A stretch of 64,000 nt of DNA from Lutraria lutraria (taxonomy: Eukaryota > Mollusca > Bivalvia > Venerida > Mactridae): contig OZ026837.1 of assembly GCA_964023205.1 (NCBI GenBank), positions 10,159,689-10,223,688 of the forward strand, written 5' to 3'. Positions 12,071 to 23,212 of this stretch are shown in pieces. The notes below the pieces were generated by a model, which had not been told where the DNA came from, searched no databases, and saw only the letters and a list, made by a program, of their open reading frames with translations. Both the position numbers and the translations under genes were made by a program. The number at the start of each line of letters is the position of its first letter. Positions within the stretch are counted from its first letter, which is position 1.

Positions 12071-12860
12071 CTACGAAAAAAATCGTTAGAAATTACGTCA
12101 AACAGATTAATACGGGCGCAACAATATACTAATATTGTGCAAAATCAAGTTTTAGAAGTGATAAACCTATACATTTGTATCACAATTTTTATTCCATGTA
12201 TGTTAACGATACATACCATTATTCGAACATAAATAACATATTTTAAATCTGCAATAAGGTCTTTTCAGCCAAATACTGTACTTTTCTGACTTATCTGCTT
12301 AATGCTATACACGAACATATTATTATTACAAAACTAGTATAATCCAGTTATTATTTATATGACAGTTACCTTGGATATTTAAGTTTATTTTTCGATACAG
12401 TTCAAGTTGTTGTCCTTGTAAAAAATAGACAAAAATTAATTAATTTCTGTCGATATTGAATGATTGCCTATATTTTTCTTTATCGAATTAGGTTGACAAT
12501 GTGCTGTAGCATCTTTTTACCATTCATTAGTTTTCATTGAAATTCATTTTCTTTTTTCTTAAGTCTTTGAAAAATGACCTTCTCTCATTCAAATCAATGC
12601 AAATCTTAAGTGAAAATAACTCAAGGAATGTCATTGTTTTTGTGTTTTTTTTGTGTTTTTTGTTTTTTAAGAATATCACGGTAAATCATTTTCTATCATG
12701 GAAACCTATAAAAATGGTAAATGGTTCCAAATTCTGTCCGATTCATTTTGAGATAAAATTTTGGCCATTAGGCTGGGAAGAACTTAAAAGATTTGGTTAT
12801 CCAATGTCCGAGGTTCGCGATGCCCTGGTAGAGTAAACTTTTTCACATCGCTATTTTAAA

Positions 12861-13140
12861 GCACCATTAGCTTTTTAAATTTAGCAGTACAGAACAATAT
12901 ATGTAATGAGAGTAAAATAAAAGAAATTTATCTTATTTTCTCTTAAACAATATTACACGATGCCTTTCTTTAGCTACATCTCGCAGAAATGTTGTCAGAC
13001 ACTTGTGCTATACTTCTATATGTACTTTGTGATTAAAAAGGAAAAGTTCGGAATGTTTTCATTGCAAGTTACAGTCAATTTCACTGATAAGATATCTTTC
13101 TAGGTAAAATAAGACCTACTTTAATTCTAACATTAACTTT
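12861..13140 (+). repeat. Dispersed repeat R3, copy 2
   Basis: It aligns with 49-365: cattagcttttt, tttagcagtacagaacaata, ttctatatgtactt and gatatctttctaggtaaa then ataagacctactttaatt. It lies just upstream of the somatomedin-B-like gene, ending about 125 bp before its start codon, so it may overlap the promoter. Confidence 0.7.
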
Positions 13141-13265
13141 AAACTCTTAAGTAATTGTTCAAATCATGTTGGCATGTGTGAACCAGTTGTTAAATTTTAT
13201 AAGCAGATATCAGATTACCGTAAAATTAATTGCATGTTGTCAAATGTTCTTTCAGTTCTGCCACA

Positions 13266-16200
13266 ATGCGGCATTTCAACTCTTTCATCTTAAAAGCGGT
13301 CCTGATCAGTTTTGTGTCGTCAAATTATCTAAACACAAGTTTACGAGAAAGGATACCAAATTATCTCCAAGAAATCTGTCCAGGATCCGGTGTCTGTTTG
13401 AATGATATCATTGACCCTGATAATGATCTACCCTCGTGTTGTGGAGGTATTTTCTTTCTTAAAATATTATCCACATTAAATCTTTAGATGAAATCTATCA
13501 ACATGATTTTAAGTTCACATTTTAAAACGTACGTATACATGTGACATTATGTGTATTTTACATTTTAATACTTAAATACTTTTTTTCACACTAAAATTAC
13601 TACATGTACATGTATATGTGCAGAATAAACTATTTTCGATTCCATACGCAAATGACATAGAGAAGATGATTGAGGATCTTATGGAAGATTGATTGTTTAC
13701 TATATTGTCAAATTAGTTTCCTCGTAAAATAAAGTCTTTATTATTACTATCATTATTTTGTTTTATGAATGATACCAAATCAAAAAGTTGAATTCCTTTC
13801 ATTTTAGAATGTTCCTGCTCTGCGGATTGTGAAGTGAACGGAAATTGCTGTTTCCAAAACCAGAATAACGGTACAATCGCTAGCACTCGATTATCCTCAC
13901 GCTACCACAGCGAATGTATTTATCCAATTGCAAACCACAAGGCTGAAGCATTTCACTATGATGTGTATCAGCCGTATTACATGGTATCATCCACTGAGAA
14001 AGATACAATTTCCTATGGAACGGATAACATAACGGTTGTCTCCTGTGGAGAAGTAAAAGTTGCACCTTGGGGAAGCCTGCATCCGGTATATTCAAAATCG
14101 ACAGGCAAAATTTATAAGAATAGCGTTTGTGCAGACGAGCATAATATCACTGATGGCGAGTTATGGAGAGCTTATGTTTTATGCGACAAAATGCTCGATG
14201 TAGCTTTCAGTCCACACCTACAAAACGGTTCTATTCCTGACCATTGTTATGTTAATTTTTTTTACAAAGGTGGAATGTATCTAATGAAATCAGAAATTTG
14301 TTACCATGGTGAGCATTATGGCGACAGTTGTTCTTATGACTCTTTCGGTGTATCTGCAACCCCTTCACTATCTGTAGAAGAAATTATTGCATTCTGTGAA
14401 AGTGGTCTGATTTCGCCATATAATAACGATTTTGCCAACGTATTTTGTTTTCTATGTTCTACCGCTAGTGGTGTAAAGGATTATGTAATAAAAGAACAAG
14501 ACGAATGCATTGGAGAAAGGGACACTGACTTCTACCAGAAAAGTGGGGTTATTAGGTTTACGATTATTTTTGATGACAGTGAGTACAGCCGAGCATCCAG
14601 CGGTATCGTCCAAACTGATCGTGTTGGAAACGCCAATGTTGCATGCCCTACACCGAGCACAGAACAGGTAAAATATTGGAAAGGCTGTTGGCTTTGACTG
14701 CGTCCATAGGTAGTGACTATACTAATTAAACATACCTAATTCATGACTTGACTGAAATAAAAACCGATTACGAGATAATCCGATACATACATATGCATGT
14801 ACTCATATCAACCAATACGACTCATACTGAATACGTATTAGTAACACCATGTAGCAACATAGAAAACATGATACAAATGAATCGAACTTACATCTCACGG
14901 AGTTACCGCATCAAGACCTCTGTCGTGTTTTTATAATCATCATATTACGGTTATTATAATAATATTGTGCAGGGGTGTTATCGATTGGTTATTTGAACAA
15001 TGGAAAGTACCGCCCCCACCCCTTAGCATTAATGTAACCATACCGCGTCTTGTTGAAAGACAATCAAATGTAATGTAAAGAGGGTAATTCATTTTAAATC
15101 CTGTACCATTATATATACTGACAAGGGCTGTTTTCATGACTCCATCATTGTTTAAGGTCTGTACATGTACTGGCGTACTTCTTCCGTCCTTTCTATATCG
15201 TAATCTATACCAAATAATGTATTTTTCGCATGTTCAAGATTTCGAATTCCAACAGGACAAAAATCTAAAAGTTATCATTTTATCGATCTGCTTAATCTAC
15301 ACATTAGTTACTAATTAGTTTCTTAATGTTTAGCATTTTTATATGTGGGTAAATTATAACAATATCTTAACGGTAACAAGTTGTGAGTGCAGACAATGGA
15401 CATTGCTACGTATTGTTCGGGTTGCATTATTTTCGTATATAGAAATAATGTGAGTAACTGACAAAGCAATTTGTATCAATAAATGACTATGCTGCTATTT
15501 CACCGGTCAATTTCACGCACTTCATTCAGTATCGTTAATTGAACTTACTTAATATATATTTTCAGACTGGAGTAGGATGTCGGACGATTTCTTGTCCACT
15601 GGGTCAGATACTTAGCCGAGATGGAGGCTGTTTCTTTCCAGGCAACAAATGGTATACCAATGGATTCAGTATAATCATAACACTTTCTTCTGAGAGGACG
15701 ATCGACATTTCGACATTATACAGTTCAATTCAAAATCTAAAGTCACCGTGGCCAAACTCATGGACAATTTTCAATGTTTTGTATGAAGCCTCAGCCGTAC
15801 CGATGCAAACACGTGGTATTGTAGTCATTCAATACATACAGTTTTATGAACCATTCAGTCCAAAGTCCTTCTTTTCAAGGGTAAATAATTACATTTCTGA
15901 ACCATGGCTTCTAAAAACCAACAATGGAACAATAACGTTACAAGCCCAGATTTCAGGGTTAGCACAATTAAAACAACAAGTATACACGCCTATATACAAC
16001 ATTCGTACTATGTTTGCCAGTGGGATTTTACGAACAAAAATTACTAAGCTTTACCTCTGCGATAATGTCAACTTGTTACCGTCTGAATTTTCGATTGGCA
16101 CCAATCCAGTTTACGATACGATTTTTAATTCAATAACAAATAAAACATTATTTGACTGGGAATACGTAATCGATGATAAAGAAAACGGTGTAGTTTGTCT

Positions 16201-16306
16201 GGAAGATTCTGGTCTTTACAGAGTGGCCTCGAACAATTCAAGAAAGTTCTCTCCATTCATATTTATTATTATTGTTCAATGTTTGGCGATCATTTACGTG
16301 GCGTAA
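13266..16306 (+). CDS. Secreted or GPI-anchored protein with somatomedin-B-like motif (3 exons, 593 aa)
   Basis: Exons are 13266-13446, 13808-14667 and 15566-16306, joined by GT-AG introns with matching phases (1, then 0), giving 593 residues. The start MRHFNSFILKAVLISFVSS is a signal peptide. Residues about 58-78 read CCGECSCSADCEVNGNCC, a compact cysteine pattern like a somatomedin-B domain. The rest is a large ectodomain with paired cysteines and several N-glycosylation sequons (NGT, NIT, NGS, NKT). The last ~17 residues (after SRKFSP) are hydrophobic and end the protein, so it is either GPI-anchored or has a terminal membrane segment. The layout resembles the N-terminal region of invertebrate somatomedin-B/Methuselah-type GPCRs but has no seven-pass domain. 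Function is not known. An AATAAA lies at 16795-16800. Confidence 0.75.
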
Positions 16307-17364
16307 ACTTTGAATGGCCTGTTTATATCACGCATCCAAAGATTTAATATCTTAATCGTTAATTAGACTTTTTCAAACGAATGATAACCGAAATTCAGAT
16401 TCGAAACTTAAGAGTAACGTACCTGTCTCAAAGGAACGCCGGACTCCAACATTCACACTGATCTGTCTTTTTCTTCTACAGACATGCGGGTCATGTTTTA
16501 TGTTTTTTGTGATAGCGTATAGAAAACCGAACCAGTTGAAATATGCTGACCTAATTTCTATTGAATGCACGGGATTCACGAGCAATACAACCAATAGTGA
16601 AGTACACATTTCGGATGGGTAAATGTGCTAGAGAATATGCAATCAAATACAACGTAGTGTAAAATTACGGGTAATAGAATGAACTTATTATATGCAAAAT
16701 TTCATAAATTTCTGCCGCAACATTTCTGAGAAATATCTGGTTTAATAGTTGGTTTGAGTCTATGTTGAAACTATGCTAATCGTCGTATACATTGAATAAA
16801 ACTTAAGAATTTGAAAATGTATTATTCACATCTGCAGTAAATAATACCGTTATAATTATCCAGTCGTTCTTATGAGGTCATACTCATAGTAATTCAGTTA
16901 GTCTAATATTTCCCCAGTGGCTGTGTGTATGTTAGTTGTGTAAATGCATTGTCCCTACGGTACCCATGTGAACTTTTATTTATTTAGCTCTAACTATATT
17001 AACGTTTGTATCAGTGGAAATAATATTAATAGAGAATCTTTGAAAATGTCACAATTCTATGCAAATCTTCACCTTTCAAGTCTAACTCCCGGAATTATGA
17101 AACATCGAAGTTCACATACGAGATACATCGGTTAAGTATAATACAAATTGTCACAAAAACACAACAACGCAAAATCAACACATTAAACCTTTCCAACAAA
17201 GACGACTCAGACCAGCCATTGGAACCATTAAAGGACTAGCGTATTGGTGAGTTTGTGTCGCGCCCAAAGGTCAATACTGACTTAACAAAGACACGAACAC
17301 AAACATGAGTCTTTTCATATAATGTTATATTAAATCTTGGTGTTCTCTTAAACATTGGAGACCC
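16307..17364. other. 3' flank and spacer
   Basis: This holds the likely 3' UTR of the upstream gene, with a candidate poly(A) signal AATAAA at 16795-16800. Short frames at 16373-16609 and 16944-17135 show no domain or splice context. Confidence 0.4.
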
Positions 17365-17530
17365 ACCTCTGTGTTCGAGTGGTTAAGGACGCTGACTTCA
17401 AATCACTTTAACCTCTCACATACATGTCACGTTATGTCAAAAAAGTAGGCTGCAGTTGCTTACGGATGATGCGAGTGTCCGCCTCATATGACTCTGACTT
17501 TCAAAAGAGGCGTAAAACTCAAATAAAAAA
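17365..17530 (+). repeat. tRNA-derived SINE, family S2, divergent copy
   Basis: The head ctctgtgttcgagtggttaa fits an A-box region, and the body gcagttgcttacggatgatg, then gtccgcctcatatgactctg and gaggcgtaaaactc, matches the copy at 3412. An internal stretch (the taccaggaacgatgg part) is deleted. Confidence 0.7.
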
Positions 17531-18476
17531 ATAAATCTAAACAATGGGAGTAAATAAATGAAGTTTAATGATCGCATTGAAAATCATGTTGTCTGTGTGA
17601 TATTTAGTTATGTTGTATGCTTTATTTTTGTTTATTTATAATTCCTGTAATGTGTCTATATGGTTCTATTCTGTTGCACAGTTTTATTTAGTTTTATTCG
17701 TATTTTATTCATTTGCTTGTAACGTTGATAATGATATTGTTTTAGTTTTGACGAAGAAATAAAATCTGTACTTAAAGAGCATTGAGTTGTTATGCGTTTA
17801 ATGCTTTCTGTGGTAACAAGTAGTTTACCGCATGGTGATGAAATCCTGCGACGTTAGTATCATTTGGTGCGTGTATATATTAGGGTACCAGTGACAATGT
17901 GCAAATGTAATATGAAATATAAATAGGGATTAATTGTATTTGGACCAACGTACCTGTTAAATGTTTGGAATCAAGGATAATTACCGCTATGTTATTAAAA
18001 GTTGATTATCAAGAGCACATGTATCATTCTCCATTGACAGTCGCTTATCACAATTACTTATCTAGTACACATGTAACAATTCTCCATTGGCAGAACACTT
18101 GGGAACCAATCTCTATCCATAATTATTTGTCGTTCGTTCCCCTCACACAGATTTCTGTCAGTGTTTCAGCTTTGGAAAGATTCACACCATACATACGTTT
18201 GTTGGAGACAAAAGATAATTTACAAGAAAACCACTGAAAATAATTCGTTTATGCAATGCACATTTCTTGACGGAAATCGGTAGTTCGGTCCGAAGGGGGT
18301 AGCACATTGCGAGGACTGTGTATAATGTTTATTAGGTCTTAAAATGTCAACATGGACCGAAAACACATTAAATTTTATCATATACATAATTTTATATACA
18401 AGGGTTATAAGTTCCAAAATGATGATTTCCGCACCAAGTTGGTTTAATACTATGTAACGTTTTAATCTGTACATAT
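17531..18476. other. AT-rich spacer with a small local duplication
   Basis: Two neighbouring segments near 18014-18050 and 18064-18098 both carry cacatgta, ttctccattg and cag in order, a decayed tandem duplication of about 50 bp. The frame at 17965-18237 spans it and is not considered a gene. Confidence 0.35.
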
Positions 18477-18478
18477 TA

Positions 18479-18655
18479 ACCTCTCAAGAGCAGTACTCTC
18501 TTGGGTAACAGCCTCCCTTCACCGACAGCATGAGTTTTACCATCTGCGTGATTGTACTATTGGTTTCATCTCTCTAGAGCAACAACCTCTCAACAGCAAC
18601 ATAGTTTTACTACTCCCAAAGGGTGTTGCTTTGGAGAGGTTGCACTGCATTCGTA
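18479..18655 (-). mobile_element. MITE, family M2
   Basis: In this orientation it runs from aacctctcaagagcagtact through gagcaacaacctctcaacag to gagaggttgcactgca. It carries the M2 internal blocks seen at 27598, 31054, 42775 and (reversed) 32001 and 52070. Confidence 0.7.
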
Positions 18656-19674
18656 TTTACGATTTTTGGGATGAAAAAGATATGCTTCATTGTTTTGAAT
18701 ACGACAAAATACTTGGTTATGTGTAGCATAATATGTTAGTTATCTGTAGACACCAAATATTAGAAATTTGGCTCAGAACAATAAAAAGATAATATAATAT
18801 TGAAATATTCAATAAATAATTGATAACAATTAACATAGTTAAAATTATCACAGGAGATAGAGAATATCCTTCACACATAAAGTCTATTTAATATAGTATT
18901 TAAATATTACATAAATTACAAATCAACATGTCTACAGTTATAAATTTATCCCATGAGATAGACATTATTACAGATAAAAGGAGACATTGCTGGAAAATAT
19001 ATCATTTTCTATACCTAAAAAGTACAACAAATATTAAAAGTATAATTGCAATTAATTTATACTTAAATCATTCCTAACAGCTGTTTTAAAAGAATAGTTT
19101 TGTATCAAATACTAAAACGCTAACACGGGTACGAATAGTCAGTCCTCGTCATGAATTTAGTTACTTTTAGCCCATTAAATCAAGACATTCAAGTAATGAG
19201 CATATCTATGCATTTTAAAGCGATTGATCTGGTCAAGTTTAACCATCAGTGGCTTTGCTGCCGACAATTTGAATGCGGTATTCCTCCGAGAGATTGCGTT
19301 TTATCCTCCATTTTGTAGGTTACTTTGTTTGGCGCTTGTCTATGGTCTGTTAGTGTTTTGTGAGGGTGGATTTCTGGTGTATGGTTGCTTTTGAAAGTCA
19401 TGTTCTAATCTGTAAAACAGTTCAGGGGCACTTCAAAAGTTTTTTTTCAAGAACATTTCAAGGGCACTTTGAGAGTTTTTTTTTTTCAAGAACATTTCAA
19501 GAAACGTTTCTATGTACTTCTGTTTTCCTAGAAAGTCTTACATCGTGTAGTTATATCATTTTGATATTTTCACTGATTGAAACTGAATTACTTAATTCCT
19601 CTTATTTATTCGAAAGTGTACCTGTTCGTAATTCTAGAGACATGTTAAAACATGCACATTTTCTTAAATCATAC
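18656..19674. other. AT-rich spacer
   Basis: No gene is recognised. A short tandem duplication around 19425-19500 repeats caagaacatttcaagggcac, and the frame at 19360-19701 crosses it and is treated as chance. Confidence 0.4.
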
Positions 19675-19985
19675 CTCCATAATACAATAAGAAAACAATA
19701 AGAATTTTAGGAAGGCTTTTTCAGAACGATTGTTTCGTATACGGTCAAACGATTACCAGTCTAAATGTAGATAACACTATTTGTTTAGTATTTGGAGTTA
19801 CATACTTATAATGAACAAGGACAAAATCCGGTAGAACATTCATGTAAAAACTTATAATTCACTTGACGCTTCAAAATATATTTCAGCAATTTATTGCGTT
19901 ATCATTCTTGGTGTGTCAGCGCTTATCGTAATTGGCAAAAGTTGCCATGGGTAAGTAAATAAATTGCATCTGTGGAAGAAAAAAA
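19675..19985 (+). pseudogene. Duplicated, frameshifted copy of TMEM272-like exon 2 with its intron flanks
   Basis: This block matches 23769-24130, including ggaaggctttttcagaacga and ataattcacttgacgcttc. The pseudo-exon 19887-19950 keeps a perfect acceptor (tttcag) and donor (GTAAGT) and is nearly identical to exon 24023-24091, but lacks 5 bases (attgc after ATTGGC), giving 64 instead of 69 nt. Using it would shift the frame. No copies of the other exons are seen nearby, so it is a partial local duplication. Confidence 0.8.
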
Positions 19986-20290
19986 ATCTATTTGTATAAG
20001 ATGTTTTTTTCTTAAATCAGGCTCAATAAATAAAATTCTGCCTTTCGTGTCATCCATTGGGACTAATGTCAGAAAGAAATGTTGCAAGGAATGCATCTTT
20101 AAGGATCTTTTAGAGATGTTATTTTTACTGATATGAGCTTCGAGCATGTACATTTTAACCTTGTTTTACACGACGGTTAAAGGAATTAACATATCTAATA
20201 AGTTTGATATATTAACAAGACATGTAACATCGAGATAGCAAATATGAAAAAAAGAGATACAAGATCTTTCCTAATTTAAAACTATGAAAA

Positions 20291-21405
20291 GAGTCAAACC
20301 TGTGAACAAAGGCCATCCTTGGGAAAAAAGTCAAACCTGTGAACAAAGGACACCCTTGGGAAAAAAGTCAAACCTGTGAACAAAGGCCATCCTTGGGAAA
20401 AAATAGTCAAACCTGTGAACAAAGGACATCCTTGGGAAAAAAGTCAAACCTGTGAACAAAGGCCATCCTTGGGAAAAAAGTCAAACCTGTGCACAAAGGA
20501 CACCCTTGGGAAAAAAGTCAAACCTGTGAACAAAGGCCATCCTTGGGAAAAAATAGTCAAACCTGTGAACAAAGGACATCCTTGGGAAAAAAGAGTCAAA
20601 CCTGTGAACAAAGGCCATCCTTGGGAAAAAAGAGTCAAACCTGTGAACAAAGGCCATCCTTGGGAAAAAAGAGTTAAACCTGTGAACAAAGGACACCATT
20701 GGGAAAAAAGAGTTAAACCTGTGAACAAAGGACACCTTTGGGAAAAAAGAGTCAAACCTGTGAACAAAGGACACCATTGGGAAAAAAGAGTTAAACCTGT
20801 GAACAAAGGCCATCCTTGGGAAAAAAGTCAAACCTGTCAACAAAGGACACCATTGGGAAAAAAGAGTTAAACCTGTGAACAAAGGACACCATTGGGAAAA
20901 AAGAGTTAAACCTGTGAACAAAGGACACCATTGGGAAAAAAGAGTTAAACCTGTGAACAAAGGCCATCATTGGGAAAAAAGTCAAACCTGTGAACAAAGA
21001 ACACCATTGGGAAAAAAGAGTCAAACCTGTGAACAAAGGACACCCTTGGGAAAAAAAGAGGCAAACCTGTGAACAAAGGACACCCTTGGGAAAAAAAGTC
21101 AAACCTGTGAACAAAGGCCATCCTTGGGGAAAAAAGAGTTATACCTGTGAACAAAGGCCACCCTTGGGGAAAAAAGAGTCAAACCTGTGAACAAAGGCCA
21201 CCCTTGGGGGAAAAAAAGTCAAACCTGTGAACAAAGGCCATCCTTGGGGAAAAAAGAGTCAAACCTGTGAACAAAGGCCACCCTTGGGGAAAAAAATAGT
21301 CAAACCTGTGAACAAAAGCCACCCTTGGGAAAAAAGAGTCAAACCTGTGAACAAAGGCCACCCTTGGGAAAGACAGAATTTGGCCTTTATTGACAGGTTT
21401 TATTA
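20291..21405. repeat. Minisatellite of ~28 units (37-40 bp) derived from the end of MITE M1
   Basis: Units read (gag)tcaaacctgtgaacaaa then ggccatccttgggaaaaaa. The terminal unit at about 21340 runs on into ggaaagacagaatttggcct and ttattgacaggttt, exactly the inner sequence of M1 (compare 32834-32895, reversed M1). The array is therefore a tandem expansion of the M1 terminus. Variants (gacacc/gccatc, gttaaa/gtcaaa) are clustered, with gacaccattggg units in the middle and ggccacccttggg units at the right end. Open frames on both strands are by-products. Confidence 0.9.
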
Positions 21406-23212
21406 ACAATGCTATCATGTCTAACACTATCCACGTATCATATCAGAATCTTATTTCTAAATGTGATACTTTTGAAGAAAGAACTTCAGAAACTATGACT
21501 GAATATATTGATAACATGCCATTCGTCAGAAGTGAAACAGTGTCATTATATGGTAACAACTTGTTATAATTATGGCTGGTAAATTTGTAAAGGTTTTGGG
21601 GTAACAATTAAAGTAAAGGCGCTCAACTTAACATCATTATTTCAATCGATGTACGAGGTGGTACAAATAATGTTGGCTATTAGTTGTTTCCTTATTGTTC
21701 GCAATATCAATCATTAGTCAAACTAATGTTTTATTATCCAATATAAAATATCAGTTTTCTTCCTTTTATAATCGCTTTGTGTTGAATTGTTTATCTACTC
21801 GCTTTTTTATTTCTAATTGTGAACTTTGAAGATTTATTCATCTCTAAATTATGCTATAGTTGACATTTATTTGGCGTGTACGAGTATGCTCCTATATACT
21901 AGTATACATTGTACTTTAAAGCGGTAATGATAACTATATATCGAGTAAGTACTGTTCCTGATAAACAATGGCTTTAAATGACCATATATGTGTGTTGGAA
22001 ACATGTGGGTGCCTCCATATATCAATCCTCGAGTATCTAAATGATGGTTTAAAAGAGACAACACTCTGTCAAATGTTAACAATTTCATTAACATAATTAT
22101 TTTTATTTCACTGCCATTACATTTTTCTAACACATAATGTATATGATTATACATGTAATTATATTGATTTACACGTTATACAAATCCTTAAAACATATTT
22201 ATGATTAATGATTGACAACCCTGGAAGCCCATTTATACTTAATTTTGTATAATACCTAGCGACAGGTACGTCGTACACCCATTTGGTCGACAGTTATTTC
22301 CCGAAAATTTGCAATATCTTATAGATAGATGTATTACTTACATTACTTTTTAATACAAAATTAAGGTATCGTGACTGGCTGTTTGCTTATAATCAAGTTT
22401 CACCAATGTATAGAAATAGATATATGTTTTATAATTATACAAAAATGAAGCGGAAAGATTTTGGGAGCCATTATAATTTGAAAGGTTTCTATGATCGAAA
22501 CTGATTTACCGTGAGATTGTTCAAGTCACCGGGCAATATTTGCAGAAAATAGTTTTTTTTCTACTTTTCGACAAGGGCAACAACTCTTAAAAAATGTTCA
22601 AACTGTATTGTAAATTAATGTGCCTGTAGTAGCTATCAAAGACAAGTGGGCGATATTATTTTTAAAACACATTCATGTAGTATCATTTTTAGTAGCATTG
22701 AGCCGGTATGTCAAAAAAGTACAGTCTTGTGGATATAATAATTTAAATAAAACAAAAAGGAAGGATCTGTGTCGCGCTGTACACATAATCATGATGATTG
22801 TAGTTCGGAGAAGATCAAACTTCTATAACAGAAGACGATTAGTTGTTTACTACAAATAAGATGATTATCATGAATAGCCCAAGTGTTATTTCCGTAAAAC
22901 TTCCGACTTTCATACAAACTTGAAGTGATCATGATAGTGCTTAAATCAGATAGAGATCTATGAGCTAGCAATCATAATGTATAATATAATACAGAGGGAC
23001 ATTGACGTTAATGAGGCATCGATTTCAAAATATCGAACCAAATTTACGTTCGCAATGCACTTTTTGACAAGGATATCCGAATGTGCGCTTAAAATGCAGT
23101 TGATTTGAACTGAGACTTTATTAGGTTATCACGGTTGACATTTCTTTAAGATGTTTTGGGGATTTCATTTTCAACAATAGTTTGAAAATTAAACTGAGTG
23201 ACTTGCCTTATG
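21406..23212. other. AT-rich spacer upstream of the TMEM272-like gene
   Basis: It contains copy b of the short repeat (gcgacaggtacgtcgtacac) at 22259-22303. The frames at 21867-22154, 22620-22859 and 22789-22971 lack domains and exon context. No promoter element can be placed with confidence. Confidence 0.4.

Noticed and set aside
20376..21190. Frames with repeated NKGHPWEK-type peptides on the plus strand and FTGLTLFSQ-type on the minus strand
   Set aside because: Translations of the M1-derived tandem array; frames shift between 37-, 38- and 39-bp units, and both strands are open.
20291..21405. CRISPR-like regular repeat
   Set aside because: There are no unique spacers; the whole unit repeats, and the host is an animal genome.
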